Below, piece by piece: positions 53,713 through 63,198 of a stretch of 64,000 nt of DNA. The stretch covers positions 124,001 through 188,000 of the forward strand of contig NZ_WQCG01000004.1 of assembly GCF_013032505.1 (NCBI RefSeq), in the 5' to 3' direction. A program made the position numbers and the translations under genes. The notes under the pieces were generated by a model. It was not told the origin of the DNA. It saw only the letters and a list, made by a program, of their open reading frames with translations, and ran no database searches. How positions within the stretch are numbered: position 1 is the first letter of the stretch; the number at the start of each line of letters is the position of its first letter. The stretch is from Ruegeria atlantica (GTDB lineage: Bacteria; Pseudomonadota; Alphaproteobacteria; Rhodobacterales; Rhodobacteraceae).

Positions 53713-55200
53713 ATGACAAAGCAGACATTTCGGTCCTTTGCCTCGGTGCTGGCGGTCAGCGCCAGCCTGTTTGCCACGCAGGTTTTGGCCAAATCTGACA
53801 TCACCATTGCGATGCAGCTTGAACCGCCGCATCTGGACCCGACCAGTGCTGCAGCGCAGGCCATCGATTCGGTGGTTTATACCAATATCTTTGAAGGACT
53901 GACCCGCTTTATGGGCGACGGCTCTGTGGTTCCCGGACTGGCTGAAAGTTGGGAAATTTCTGACGATGGTAAGGTCTATACATTCAAACTGCACGATGGG
54001 GTGACCTTTCACGACGGCACCACGATGGATGCCGAGGACGTCAAGTTCAGCCTGGATCGCGCCCGATCCGAGGACAGCGCAAACGCGCAGAAAGCCCTGT
54101 TTGCAGGGATCGAAAATGTCGAAGTGGTCGACCCGCTGACCGTCAAGGTGACCCTGTCCGAGCCGAATGGAAATTTTCTTTTCAACCTGGCCTGGGGCGA
54201 CGCGGTCATTGTCGCGCCCGATAGTATCGAGGGTATCAAAACCAATCCCATTGGAACCGGGGCCTTTACCTTTGGTGAATGGGTGCAGGGTGACAGCATT
54301 ACCCTCAACCGCAACCCGAACTATTGGGGCAATCAACCCGCGTTAGAGACAGCAACCTTCAAGTTTATTTCGGACCCGACGGCGGCTTTTGCCGCGATGA
54401 TGGCGGAAGATATTGATGTGTTCGACAATTTCCCCGCGCCAGAAAATCTGCCTCAGTTTGAGGCTGATCCCCGTTTTCAGGTGCTTGTCGGTTCGACTGA
54501 AGGGGAAACCATCCTGTCTACAAACAACAAGATGCCCCCTTTCGATGACATCCAGGTGCGTCAGGCATTGGCACATGCCGTCGATCGTCAAGCGATCATT
54601 GATGGAGCGATGTTTGGCTATGGCACGCCTATCGGCACCCATTTCGCGCCGCACAATCCGGCTTATGTCGATTTGACCGGGAACTCGGCCTACGACCCCA
54701 AAAAGGCTGCCAAGATGCTGGCTGATGCGGGTTATGCTGATGGATTTGAGACAACGCTGCACCTGCCGCCGCCATCGTATGCCCGGCGGGGGGGCGAGAT
54801 CGTTGCCGCCCAACTGGCTGAAGTCGGGATCACGGCCAATATCGTCAACGTCGAATGGGCCCAGTGGCTGGAATCGGTTTTCAAAGGCAAGGACTTCGGC
54901 CTGACTATCGTCAGTCATACCGAGCCGATGGATATCGGCATCTATGCGCGGCCCGATTATTACTTCCAGTACGACAGCACCGATTTCCAGGCGCTGATGG
55001 ACACACTGAATTCGACGACCGACCCCGAAGAACGCACCAGGCTTTTGGGCGAGGCGCAGCGCCTGATCTCAAGCGATTACGTCAATGGCTACCTGTTCCA
55101 ACTGGCCAAACTGGGTGTTGCCAAGGCCGGCGTTCAAGGGCTTTGGGAAAACGCACCAACAGCCGCGATCGATCTGACGCAGATCAGTTGGTCTGAATAA
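53713..55200 (+). CDS. ABC transporter substrate-binding protein, peptide family (SBP_bac_5)
   Basis: 495 residues with a Sec signal peptide (SFASVLAVSASLFATQVLA). The domain is that of DppA/OppA-type periplasmic binding proteins: AMQLEPPHLDPTSAAAQAIDSVVYTNIFEGLTR, VPGLAESWEISDDGKVYTFKLHDGVTFHDG, NPIGTGAFTFGEW and RQALAHAVDRQAIIDGAM. The ligand could be a peptide, opine, polyamine-like or other cation; it is not inferable. ATG 53713 has GGGAGT upstream. It is first in an operon with a ligand-gated channel homologue, two permeases, a double ATPase and an aldehyde dehydrogenase. A hairpin follows it. Confidence 0.92.
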   Translation: MTKQTFRSFASVLAVSASLFATQVLAKSDITIAMQLEPPHLDPTSAAAQAIDSVVYTNIFEGLTRFMGDGSVVPGLAESWEISDDGKVYTFKLHDGVTFHDGTTMDAEDVKFSLDRARSEDSANAQKALFAGIENVEVVDPLTVKVTLSEPNGNFLFNLAWGDAVIVAPDSIEGIKTNPIGTGAFTFGEWVQGDSITLNRNPNYWGNQPALETATFKFISDPTAAFAAMMAEDIDVFDNFPAPENLPQFEADPRFQVLVGSTEGETILSTNNKMPPFDDIQVRQALAHAVDRQAIIDGAMFGYGTPIGTHFAPHNPAYVDLTGNSAYDPKKAAKMLADAGYADGFETTLHLPPPSYARRGGEIVAAQLAEVGITANIVNVEWAQWLESVFKGKDFGLTIVSHTEPMDIGIYARPDYYFQYDSTDFQALMDTLNSTTDPEERTRLLGEAQRLISSDYVNGYLFQLAKLGVAKAGVQGLWENAPTAAIDLTQISWSE

Positions 55201-55206
55201 AACAAG

Positions 55207-55238
55207 GCAGGGGCCTCTGGTTCAAGGCCCCTGCATTT
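55207..55238 (+). terminator. intra-operon hairpin after the binding-protein gene
   Basis: GCAGGGGCCT (55207-55216), 8-base loop, AGGCCCCTGC (55225-55234), then ATTTTAC. Perfect 10-bp stem, 6 bp after the stop. Probably stabilises the binding-protein message and lets only part of transcription proceed into the channel and permease genes. Confidence 0.7.
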
Positions 55239-55261
55239 TACTGTTACCGAGTGAGCCACAG

Positions 55262-56332
55262 ATGATTTTGTTTCGTGCCCTGTTACTGATTTTTGTGACC
55301 GCTGCCCTGTCAGCAGCGTCGGTTGGACCGCTCGGGGCGCAGAATATTCTGGACAACCGGTTGGATACGCCCATCGGAACACCCGAGAATCCGCTGGATG
55401 TTGGTATCGGCATCAAAATTGATCAGATCACAAGCGTTGATCAAAAGGCCGAAAACTACGGCGCAGTTGTTGTGCTGCGCGTTGAATGGACTGATCCGGC
55501 GCTGGCTTTTGATCCGAAGGAGGCTGGGCGCGAATTCCGGGTATTCAACCCTCCGGCGTTGGCCGATCATGCGGCTGAGATCGGGACGGTGGTGCCTGCA
55601 TTCGTCATTCACAACCAGCAGTCTAACAGGTGGATTCACGAATCCGCAGCGTCACTGCGGTACGATGGGCGCGTGCTGTACGCCGAGAAGTCATCGCTGA
55701 CATTGCAAGCCCCGCATTTCGACTTTCGCAAATACCCCTTCGACACGCAGGAATTCCATTTCGAGATCGTTTCGATCTTTCCGTCCCAATACGTGTCCTA
55801 TCATCCCTTGGAGGAATTCTCGGGTCTTGGGGACCTGTTGGGCGAAGAAGAGTGGATACTGGACAACCCACGGATTGAAACCTCTCAGGTCGTAGGCCTG
55901 TCCGGTCAGGACAGCGATCAGGTTGCGCTGGTTTTCGAGGGCCACCGGCACCTGACTTACTATGTCATTCGGGTCTTTCTTCCGATGCTGGTGCTGATCT
56001 CGGTCGGTTGGGCGCTGTTCTTTCTGGATGAATACCGTCGACGTATCGAAATCGCCGGGGGTAACCTGCTGGTGTTTGTGGCTTTCAACTGGGCGATTTC
56101 GGCCGATCTGCCAAAGTTGGGATACCTGACATTTCTGGATTTCGTTCTGCAATGCATGTTTCTGATGACCGGTGCGCTGATTGTCTTCAACGTGGCGCTG
56201 CGCAAGCTCAAGGTCTCGGGGCGCGAAGATGGGGCCAAAAAGCTGGATAACTACGCGATCAAGTGGATCTACCCGCTTGGCTATGCCGCTATCGTTGGCT
56301 ACGCGATTTTTGCTTATCTACTGGTGCCATAG
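55262..56332 (+). CDS. pentameric ligand-gated ion channel homologue (Cys-loop-receptor superfamily, no Cys)
   Basis: 356 residues: signal peptide (about 1-26), a beta-rich extracellular ligand-binding domain (about 27-228) with the superfamily loop HFDFRKYPFDTQEFHFEI near residue 155, in which the two eukaryotic cysteines are missing, as in GLIC. Four helices follow: M1 YYVIRVFLPMLVLISVGWAL, M2-M3 VAFNWAISADLPKLGYLTFL (compare GLIC with its AFN and LP-x3-Y-x-T pattern), M3 LDFVLQCMFLMTGALIVF, and M4 YPLGYAAIVGYAIFAYLLVP. Three Arg lie at the expected cytoplasmic mouth of M2. It sits between the binding protein and the permease genes, 40 bp before the latter, all in the same direction. Confidence 0.85.
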   Translation: MILFRALLLIFVTAALSAASVGPLGAQNILDNRLDTPIGTPENPLDVGIGIKIDQITSVDQKAENYGAVVVLRVEWTDPALAFDPKEAGREFRVFNPPALADHAAEIGTVVPAFVIHNQQSNRWIHESAASLRYDGRVLYAEKSSLTLQAPHFDFRKYPFDTQEFHFEIVSIFPSQYVSYHPLEEFSGLGDLLGEEEWILDNPRIETSQVVGLSGQDSDQVALVFEGHRHLTYYVIRVFLPMLVLISVGWALFFLDEYRRRIEIAGGNLLVFVAFNWAISADLPKLGYLTFLDFVLQCMFLMTGALIVFNVALRKLKVSGREDGAKKLDNYAIKWIYPLGYAAIVGYAIFAYLLVP

Positions 56333-56372
56333 ACGCTGGACCTGCGCCACATGTGATCCTAACGTGGCCTCA

Positions 56373-57320
56373 ATGCTTCGCTATACCCTCAAACGTCTGA
56401 TTTCGCTGATGATCAGTCTGGCCGTTGCCTCGGTGGTTATTTTCGCCGTGATCGAGGTTGCACCGGGCGATCCGGCGTCGTTCATGTTGGGCGTCAACGC
56501 GCAAGAGGATACGCTGGCTGCCTTGCGCGCCGAACTGGGTTTGGACGTCACCAAGGTGCAGCGGTACCTAAACTGGGTTGGCGGGATGATGGTGGGGGAT
56601 TTCGGAACTTCCTACACCTATCGCACGCCTGTTTCGCAGATGATCACAGACCGGCTGTGGGTCTCGCTGCCCCTGGCGCTGTATGCGCTGACCTTGTCCA
56701 CCGCGATTGCGTTTCCGGTGGGGATTTATGCCGCCGCGCGCCGGGGTAGACCGGGCGATTTGACGGTTATGGGGGCAACACAGTTAGGGATAGCGGTGCC
56801 AAATTTTTGGTTCGCGATGATGCTGGTGCTGATCTTTGCAATCAACCTGCCCTGGTTTAACGCCGGAGGTTTTGCAGGCTGGGACAAGGGGTTCTGGACC
56901 GGAATGCACTCCCTAACCCTGCCAGCCATCGCACTGGCACTGCCGCAGGCAGCTATTCTGGCGCGCGTCATGCGGTCGTCTCTGCTGGACATACTGGGTG
57001 AGGATTTCATGCGCACCGCGCGGGCCAAGGGGCTATCGCGACGCCAAGCGCTCTGGCGGCACGGCGTGCGGAATGCACTAATTCCGGTACTGACCATCAT
57101 CGGGCTGCAGTTTTCGTTCCTGCTGGCGGGATCGATCATCATTGAACAGGTTTTCTATCTGCCCGGCCTTGGACGATTGGTGTTTCAGGCAATCTCGGCC
57201 CGCGATCTGATCGTCGTGGAATCCGTGGTCATGCTGCTGGTCTTTGCGGTCATCACTGTGAATTTTCTGGTCGATCTGGCCTATGCCGCCGTTGATCCAA
57301 GGTTAAGGAGCCGGACATGA
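56373..57320 (+). CDS. ABC transporter permease, DppB/OppB type
   Basis: 315 residues, about six membrane helices. Family N-terminus MLRYTLKRLISLMISLAVASVVIFAVIEVAPGDPAS, MVGDFGTSYTYRTPVSQMI, and the EAA loop region AKGLSRRQALWRHGVRNALIPV that contacts the ATPase. ATG 56373 is the family start; the longer frame from 56181 lies within the channel gene and is rejected. It overlaps the second permease by 4 bp. Confidence 0.92.
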   Translation: MLRYTLKRLISLMISLAVASVVIFAVIEVAPGDPASFMLGVNAQEDTLAALRAELGLDVTKVQRYLNWVGGMMVGDFGTSYTYRTPVSQMITDRLWVSLPLALYALTLSTAIAFPVGIYAAARRGRPGDLTVMGATQLGIAVPNFWFAMMLVLIFAINLPWFNAGGFAGWDKGFWTGMHSLTLPAIALALPQAAILARVMRSSLLDILGEDFMRTARAKGLSRRQALWRHGVRNALIPVLTIIGLQFSFLLAGSIIIEQVFYLPGLGRLVFQAISARDLIVVESVVMLLVFAVITVNFLVDLAYAAVDPRLRSRT

Positions 57321-58132
57321 GCCGCAGCCTGATCCTTGGGGCTTGCCTGTCCTCGCTGGTGCTGCTGGCGGCGTTGGTTTCTTTTGTCTGGACGCCCTAT
57401 GACTACGCTGCACTGAACATCCCCGAAAAGCTGCAACCGCCAAACGCACAGCATTGGTTCGGTACGGATCATTTCGGCCGTGACATGTTCTCGATGATCA
57501 TGGTCGGCGCACGCACCTCTATTGCGGTGGCTCTGGTGGCCGTAGGGATTGGAATGGCGTTGGGTGTGCCTTTGGGCCTGACAGCGGCTGCGCGAAAAGG
57601 CTCGTTGTTGGACGAGCTGATTATGCGCGGCAACGATCTGGTCTTTGCCTTCCCGTCTCTGGTCATCGCCATCCTGATCACCGCCGTATTCGGCGCCGGA
57701 GCCATCAACGCCATTATTGCCATTGGTATCTTCAACATCCCCGTCTTCGCCCGCATCACCCGTGGTGCGGCGCTGTCATTGTGGGAGAGGGAGTTCATCC
57801 TGGCTGCGCGTGTTTCTGGCAAGGGTGCCGCACGGATTTCCGCCGAACATATCTTGCCCAATGTCGCCAACCTTCTGATCGTTCAGGGCACCATCCAGTT
57901 TTCGCTTGGTATTTTGGCTGAGGCCGGCCTGTCCTATGTCGGCCTGGGTGCGCAACCCCCCACACCCAGCTGGGGCAGAATGCTGGCCGACGCGCAGACA
58001 ATGGTCAGTTTTGCCCCGCATTTGGCTCTGATTCCTGGTCTTGCGATCATTGTTACGGTGCTGGGGCTGAACCTTTTGGGGGATGGGCTGCGCGACTGGC
58101 TGGATCCCAGGATCAGGGTGGCCCGCGCATGA
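57317..58132 (+). CDS. ABC transporter permease, DppC/OppC type
   Basis: 271 residues, about six helices. Family features: HWFGTDHFGRDMFSMIMVGARTS, the EAA motif ARVSGKGAARISAEHILPNV, and AEAGLSYVGLGAQPPTPSWGRML near the end. It makes the second half of the membrane channel. ATGA overlaps couple it to both neighbours. Confidence 0.93.
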   Translation: MSRSLILGACLSSLVLLAALVSFVWTPYDYAALNIPEKLQPPNAQHWFGTDHFGRDMFSMIMVGARTSIAVALVAVGIGMALGVPLGLTAAARKGSLLDELIMRGNDLVFAFPSLVIAILITAVFGAGAINAIIAIGIFNIPVFARITRGAALSLWEREFILAARVSGKGAARISAEHILPNVANLLIVQGTIQFSLGILAEAGLSYVGLGAQPPTPSWGRMLADAQTMVSFAPHLALIPGLAIIVTVLGLNLLGDGLRDWLDPRIRVARA

Positions 58133-59727
58133 GCTTGCTTGAGGTCAACAACCTGTCGCTATCCATTCACGGCACGGGCATCCTGAAACAAGTCAGTCTG
58201 TCCATTGCGCCTGGTCAGATTGTAGCGGTAACTGGAGAAAGCGGGTCCGGCAAATCAATGACTGCGCTTGCGGTGATGCAACTTTCGCCGAATGGGGCCG
58301 AGATCGATGGTGCACTCCAACTGAACGACCTAAGCCTTCTCAACTGCAGCGAGGCAGATATGTGCGCCCTGCGCGGTGCTTCGATCGGAATGGTGTTTCA
58401 GGAACCGATGACCGCCTTGAACCCGGTCAATACTATCGGCGATCAGGTGATGGAAACCATCCTTATCCACAAGGCCATGCCGCCCAAGCAGGCCCGTGCC
58501 CGCGCAGAGGAGGTTCTAACCCGCGTGGGCTTGCCGCCAGACCAGTTCCCATTGTCGCGTTATCCGCACGAACTGTCCGGCGGTCAGCGCCAGCGCGTCG
58601 TTATTGCCATGGCAATAGCGTTACGCCCTAAGCTGTTGATCGCGGATGAGCCGACTACGGCACTGGACGTCACGACACAGGCACAGATTCTTGAACTTCT
58701 GAAAGGGCTGGTGACCGAATACAACATGGGGCTGCTGATGATCACCCATGACCTTGCCGTGGTCGCGGACATGGCCGACCAAATCGTTGTTATGCGTCAC
58801 GGTGAAGTGGTCGAATCCGGGGCCACCGGTCACATACTGAAACACATGCAGCATCCCTATACCCGCATGTTGTTTGAGGCATCGGGACATCAAGTATCTT
58901 TGCCCGAACCGGCAAAATCCCGCCCTTTGCTTGAAGTGACAAATGTCATTCGTGACTATCGGCTGCCCCGCAAGCGCCTGTTCGATACTCCAGAGCATCA
59001 CAGGGCGGTGGATCATGTCAGCTTTGCCCTCAATCGCGGAGAGCGTCTGGGCTTGGTCGGCGAGTCAGGTTGCGGAAAATCGACCCTAACAAAGGCAATA
59101 TTGGGTCTGGAAGATGTTCAGGGCGGTACCATCCGTCTGGATGGCCAGCTCGTTTTCTCGGGTCACAAGCCGAACCTCGCCGTAAGGCGCAAGATGCAGG
59201 TGGTCTTTCAGGACCCTTATGGCAGCTTCAATCCACGTCACCGCGTGGCCCGTCTGGTTACCGAGCCGTTCTATCTGCTCGATTCCCCACCTACGGGATC
59301 CGAACGACAGGACCGGATCGCCGAAATGCTGACGGCAGTGGGGCTAACCCCCGACGACATGGGTAAATACATCCACGAATTCTCGGGCGGTCAAAGGCAG
59401 CGCATTGCCATCGCCCGCGCCCTGATCATTCGCCCCGAATTGATCCTTTTTGATGAGGCTGTCTCGGCCCTCGACGTTTCGGTCCGCGCACAGATCCTGG
59501 ATCTGCTGGCGGAGCTGTGTGAAGCCTATGATCTTACTTATCTTTTCATAAGCCACGATCTGAGTGTTGTGCGCACCATCACAGACCGTGTCATGGTGAT
59601 GCGGGCCGGCAAGATCGTCGAAGAAGGCGACACCGAAAGTGTCTTTTCTGACCCGCAACACCAATACACGAAAAACCTGATCAATGCCGCACCGAAATTG
59701 CCGGATATTGGTCAGATTGTAGCATAA
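58129..59727 (+). CDS. ABC transporter double ATPase (DppD-DppF fusion)
   Basis: 532 residues with two nucleotide-binding domains in one chain. The first (about 1-260) has Walker [10 protein letters not shown], signature LSGGQRQR, Walker [13 protein letters not shown] and His in [12 protein letters not shown]. The second (about 270-525) has [29 protein letters not shown] and [10 protein letters not shown]. Such fusions drive peptide/nickel-type importers. It follows dppC with a 4-bp overlap. The classical C-terminal oligopeptide/dipeptide-specific extension (OppD-type Cys cluster) is not evident. Confidence 0.94.
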   Translation: MSLLEVNNLSLSIHGTGILKQVSLSIAPGQIVAVTGESGSGKSMTALAVMQLSPNGAEIDGALQLNDLSLLNCSEADMCALRGASIGMVFQEPMTALNPVNTIGDQVMETILIHKAMPPKQARARAEEVLTRVGLPPDQFPLSRYPHELSGGQRQRVVIAMAIALRPKLLIADEPTTALDVTTQAQILELLKGLVTEYNMGLLMITHDLAVVADMADQIVVMRHGEVVESGATGHILKHMQHPYTRMLFEASGHQVSLPEPAKSRPLLEVTNVIRDYRLPRKRLFDTPEHHRAVDHVSFALNRGERLGLVGESGCGKSTLTKAILGLEDVQGGTIRLDGQLVFSGHKPNLAVRRKMQVVFQDPYGSFNPRHRVARLVTEPFYLLDSPPTGSERQDRIAEMLTAVGLTPDDMGKYIHEFSGGQRQRIAIARALIIRPELILFDEAVSALDVSVRAQILDLLAELCEAYDLTYLFISHDLSVVRTITDRVMVMRAGKIVEEGDTESVFSDPQHQYTKNLINAAPKLPDIGQIVA

Positions 59728-59760
59728 ATTGCTTTTTGGAACTAAAAACAGGAGTATTCT

Positions 59761-61212
59761 ATGCCCAGCCCCCTTTGGTTTGACCCCGGCCTGTGTCTGA
59801 TCGGTGGCAACTGGGTTGCACCCGCCGCGGAACAGACATTGCCTTTGATTAACCCCTCTGACGGGTCCGAGATCTGTCAGATCGCAAAGGGTGATGCGCG
59901 GGATGTGGATGCTGCTGTTAGCGCGGCACAGCGTGCCTTTGGTGGGGATTGGGGCCGTATGACGGCGTTGGAACGTGGACGTATCCTGACCCGCCTCGGG
60001 CAGTTGGTGACCGACCACGTCGAGGACCTAGCCAGACTGGAGGCAATGGATGTCGGCAAGCCGCTGACGCAAGCACGTGCGGATGCAGTTGCATTGGCCC
60101 GGTATTGCGAATTCTACGGTGGGGCCGCTGACAAGGTCATGGGGGATACGATTCCGTATCTCGACGGCTATACAGTCTATACGCTGCGCGAACCACATGG
60201 TGTGACAGGGCATATCGTGCCGTGGAACTATCCGATGCAGATCATCGGACGGTCGGTCGGGGCTGCACTGGCGATGGGCAATGCCTGCGTTCTTAAACCT
60301 GCGGAAGAGGCTTGCTTGACCGCGCTGGGCTTTGCTCATTTGGCGCAAGAGGCCGGATTGCCCGCCGGTGCCTTGAATGTTGTTCCCGGATTGGGGGCAG
60401 AGGCGGGGGCTGCGTTGGCCGGTCATTCAGGTGTGCACCATGTTTCGTTCACCGGATCGGTCGCCACAGGGGCGCTGGTTCAGCAGGCCGCAGGTCAAAA
60501 TGTGGTGCCTGTGACGCTGGAACTTGGGGGCAAGTCGCCTCAACTGGTCTTTGACGATGCTGATCTGGATGCGGCGCTGCCTTTTCTGGTCAACGCCGGG
60601 ATACAGAATGCCGGACAAACCTGCTCGGCCTCATCCCGTATTCTGGTTCAGCGTGGGATTTACGAACAGGTCAAGCAAGCCATGGCAGCGGCCTATGCGG
60701 ATTTGACTGTCGGCCCCGCGATGGACGATCTGCGTGTTGGTCCGTTGATATCAACCCGTCAGCAGGCCATTGTTTCGAGCTTTTTGGCAAAGGGCGCGGA
60801 TCTGACCATTGCAGGGCAGGGGCGGATCTTAGACGGTGTCCCGTCGGAAGGTGCCTATGTTTTGCCAACCCTGTTTGCCGATGTTCCGCCTGATCACAGC
60901 CTGGCCAAGGACGAAATATTTGGTCCCGTTCAAGTTCTAATCCCATTCGATACCGAAGAAGACGCAGTGAAGATCGCTAACGGCACCGATTACGGGCTGG
61001 TCGCCAGTATTTGGACCCGCGACGGGGCGCGGCAGATGCGGCTGGCAAAGCAACTGCGCTCGGGGCAGGTGTTCATCAACAACTATGGAGCGGGTGGTGG
61101 TGTTGAGCTGCCGTTTGGTGGTGTCGGAAAATCCGGTCACGGCCGCGAGAAAGGGTTTGAGGCCCTATATGGTTTTTCACAATTGAAAACAGTTGCGGCT
61201 TACCATGGTTAG
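59761..61212 (+). CDS. NAD(P)-dependent aldehyde dehydrogenase
   Basis: 483-residue ALDH. Substrate/cofactor site GHIVPWNYPMQIIGRSVGAAL with VLKPAEEACLTALGFA, Rossmann FTGSVATG, catalytic Glu in TLELGGKSPQLVF, catalytic Cys in NAGIQNAGQTCSASSRIL, EIFGPVQVLIPFDTEEDAVKIAN, and NNYGAGGGVELPFGGVGKSGHGREKG. The sequence resembles betaine- or aminobutyraldehyde-type ALDHs, consistent with an amine-derived substrate. It lies 33 bp after the ABC ATPase and is probably in that operon, suggesting that the imported compound is oxidised through an aldehyde. Confidence 0.92.
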   Translation: MPSPLWFDPGLCLIGGNWVAPAAEQTLPLINPSDGSEICQIAKGDARDVDAAVSAAQRAFGGDWGRMTALERGRILTRLGQLVTDHVEDLARLEAMDVGKPLTQARADAVALARYCEFYGGAADKVMGDTIPYLDGYTVYTLREPHGVTGHIVPWNYPMQIIGRSVGAALAMGNACVLKPAEEACLTALGFAHLAQEAGLPAGALNVVPGLGAEAGAALAGHSGVHHVSFTGSVATGALVQQAAGQNVVPVTLELGGKSPQLVFDDADLDAALPFLVNAGIQNAGQTCSASSRILVQRGIYEQVKQAMAAAYADLTVGPAMDDLRVGPLISTRQQAIVSSFLAKGADLTIAGQGRILDGVPSEGAYVLPTLFADVPPDHSLAKDEIFGPVQVLIPFDTEEDAVKIANGTDYGLVASIWTRDGARQMRLAKQLRSGQVFINNYGAGGGVELPFGGVGKSGHGREKGFEALYGFSQLKTVAAYHG

Positions 61213-61215
61213 AGC

Positions 61216-62508
61216 CTAAACGATCACCTCGATCGCCTGCTGCGCCCCGACGCCAAACACCCGTTTGTACCGTTCGATCTGATCTTTCGGCCCCATCGCC
61301 TTTTCCGGGTTGTCCGACAATTTCACGGTAGGATGGCCATTGGCCGACACAGCTTTGCAGACCAGTGAAAACGGTGCCAACGCGTCGTTTGGCACAAGCC
61401 CGCGGAAATCGTTCGTTAGCAATGTGCCCCACCCAAACGAGATCTTGGTCCGGTGGGAAAACTGAGCGTGCAGTTCGCGAATTTTTTCTACATCCAGACC
61501 ATCCGAGAAAATCACACGTTTTTCCAGCGGGTCTTCTCCACGAGACTGCCACCATTTGATCGCGGTTTCTGCACCTGCTGCGGGGTCACCGCTGTCGATG
61601 CGAATGCCGGTCCATCCGGCCAGCCAATCCGGTGCGCGGTCCAGAAAGCCTTGCGTGCCATAGGTGTCGGGCAGAATGATGCGCAGATTGCCATCATGTT
61701 CTTCATGCCAATCGCTCAGTACGTCATAGGGTGCCTGCGCCAGTTCGGCATCGTCATTGGCGAGCGCCGAATACACCATTGGCAATTCATGAGCGTTTGT
61801 GCCGATGGCCTCAACTTCGCGCCGCATAGCGATCAAACAGTTCGACGTGCCGGTAAACGACGGCCCCAAACCCTCGATCATGGCCTGCACGCACCAATCT
61901 TGCCAAAGGAAGCTGTGTCGCCGCCGGGTGCCGAAATCCGCGATCCCCAGCCCGTCTATGTCCCGCAGCTTCTCGATCTTCTCCCAGACGCGGGTCATGG
62001 CGCGGGCGTACAGCACTTGCAGCTCGAACCGCCGCATGTCGTTCAGCACCGCGCGTGAACGCAACTCCATCAGAACCGCCAGCGCGGGGATTTCCCACAG
62101 CATGACCTCGTGCCATTTGCCTTCAAAGGTCAGCTCGTACTGATCGCCTTTCCGTTCCAGGTGATACGGTGGCAGCCGCATGTTTTCGAACCACTCCATA
62201 AAATCCGAACGGAACATCTGGCGTTTGCCGTAGAATGTATTGCCCCGCAGCCAAGTGCTTTCGCCCCGGCTGAGGCTAAGCGATCGGATATGATCCAATT
62301 GCTCACGCAGCTCGCCTTCGTCGATCAATTTGGCCAATGGGATGTGATTCGACCGGTTGATCAGCGAAAAAGCCACATCCGTTTGGGGCTTATTTCGAAA
62401 CACTGACTGGCACATCAGCAGTTTGTAGAAATCCGTGTCGATCAAAGACCGTACAATCGGGTCAATCTTCCATTTATGATTGTACACGCGTGTCGCAATA
62501 TCGACCAT
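61216..62508 (-). CDS. pncB: nicotinate phosphoribosyltransferase
   Basis: 430-residue PncB of the Preiss-Handler NAD salvage pathway; converts nicotinate and PRPP to nicotinate mononucleotide with ATP. Family features: SLIDTDFYKLLMCQSVF at the start, FGTRRRHSFLWQDW (PRPP site), the autophosphorylated-His segment in TNAHELPMVYSALA, and GIRIDSGDPAAGAETA with VIFSDGLDVEKIREL. pncA, encoding the step before, lies 0.7 kb upstream on the same strand. It converges on the aldehyde dehydrogenase gene with only 3 bp between. Confidence 0.95.
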   Translation of the reverse strand: MVDIATRVYNHKWKIDPIVRSLIDTDFYKLLMCQSVFRNKPQTDVAFSLINRSNHIPLAKLIDEGELREQLDHIRSLSLSRGESTWLRGNTFYGKRQMFRSDFMEWFENMRLPPYHLERKGDQYELTFEGKWHEVMLWEIPALAVLMELRSRAVLNDMRRFELQVLYARAMTRVWEKIEKLRDIDGLGIADFGTRRRHSFLWQDWCVQAMIEGLGPSFTGTSNCLIAMRREVEAIGTNAHELPMVYSALANDDAELAQAPYDVLSDWHEEHDGNLRIILPDTYGTQGFLDRAPDWLAGWTGIRIDSGDPAAGAETAIKWWQSRGEDPLEKRVIFSDGLDVEKIRELHAQFSHRTKISFGWGTLLTNDFRGLVPNDALAPFSLVCKAVSANGHPTVKLSDNPEKAMGPKDQIERYKRVFGVGAQQAIEVIV

Positions 62509-62619
62509 GGGGAACTCCTGCGATTTCCGTTGTTAGATCAATCGGTGCGTGGAATGGCAAGAGTCGCTAGAATGATAACAATGACAAGGTCAGGTCACAT
62601 TGCGAGCATATTGTGTGAT

Positions 62620-62641
62620 CTTTTCACAGTTTAGTGAAAAG
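62620..62641. repeat. perfect inverted repeat in the pncB divergent promoter region
   Basis: CTTTTCAC (62620-62627), AGTTTA, GTGAAAAG (62634-62641). It sits in an AT-rich 165-bp gap between divergent pncB and the unknown gene, 32 bp before the latter. No T-tract, so an operator is more likely than a terminator. The regulator is not known. Confidence 0.4.
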
Positions 62642-62673
62642 AAAGGGATGGTTGAACGAGGTTAATTTGGTGA

Positions 62674-63198
62674 ATGGTTCTCGAGTACGATTTTGACATC
62701 GTTGTTAACGAACAAGCGGATGAGGATACCGGTTCCGAGCAATTGGACCAGTGCGCCACGCGCGCGCGATTCCGTCATGTGAAAACGGCTGACGCGCTCA
62801 GATCGGCGTCACCTAAGATTCGGTTGATTTTTCAGGAAGCCGGGTTCGATCTGGATTCGACTGACAGCGACATGATGCACGGGTATTACCCTCCACGGGA
62901 TGTAGCCGAACGCGAGCGGATTTTGCGCGCGTTGTTCACGAATATTCGGGAACTTGGCATCAGTGGCGAATATTGCGGTGAGTTCGATTTTCATCGCTTT
63001 TTGGACAATGTCAAAACGGCCAAACCGCGCAACGATCAGCGCCCAAAAGTCGAGAATTGGACGCCGAACCCGCGCTACAAATCACCCGCAACGCCCGAGC
63101 GCCGCACATTGCCCGGACGAATTGGCGTTGCATTGGGACTGGCGGTGATCTTGTTCGCAGTGCTTAGGTATCTTGCCGAAAAAGGCGCTACGCCTTAG
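62674..63198 (+). CDS. uncharacterised C-terminally anchored protein
   Basis: 174 residues, no recognised family. The N-terminal 120 residues are soluble and acidic, with patches such as KTADALRSASPKIRLIFQEAGFDLDS and YYPPRDVAERERILRALFTNIRELGISGEYCGEFDFHRFLD that look like a compact helical domain. A basic linker (AKPRNDQRPK) follows, then one membrane helix (GRIGVALGLAVILFAVLRYLA) close to the C-terminus, i.e. a tail anchor. It overlaps pncA by 4 bp (convergent) and lies between the two NAD salvage genes. The start is uncertain; no good ribosome-binding site is visible. Confidence 0.6.
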   Translation: MVLEYDFDIVVNEQADEDTGSEQLDQCATRARFRHVKTADALRSASPKIRLIFQEAGFDLDSTDSDMMHGYYPPRDVAERERILRALFTNIRELGISGEYCGEFDFHRFLDNVKTAKPRNDQRPKVENWTPNPRYKSPATPERRTLPGRIGVALGLAVILFAVLRYLAEKGATP

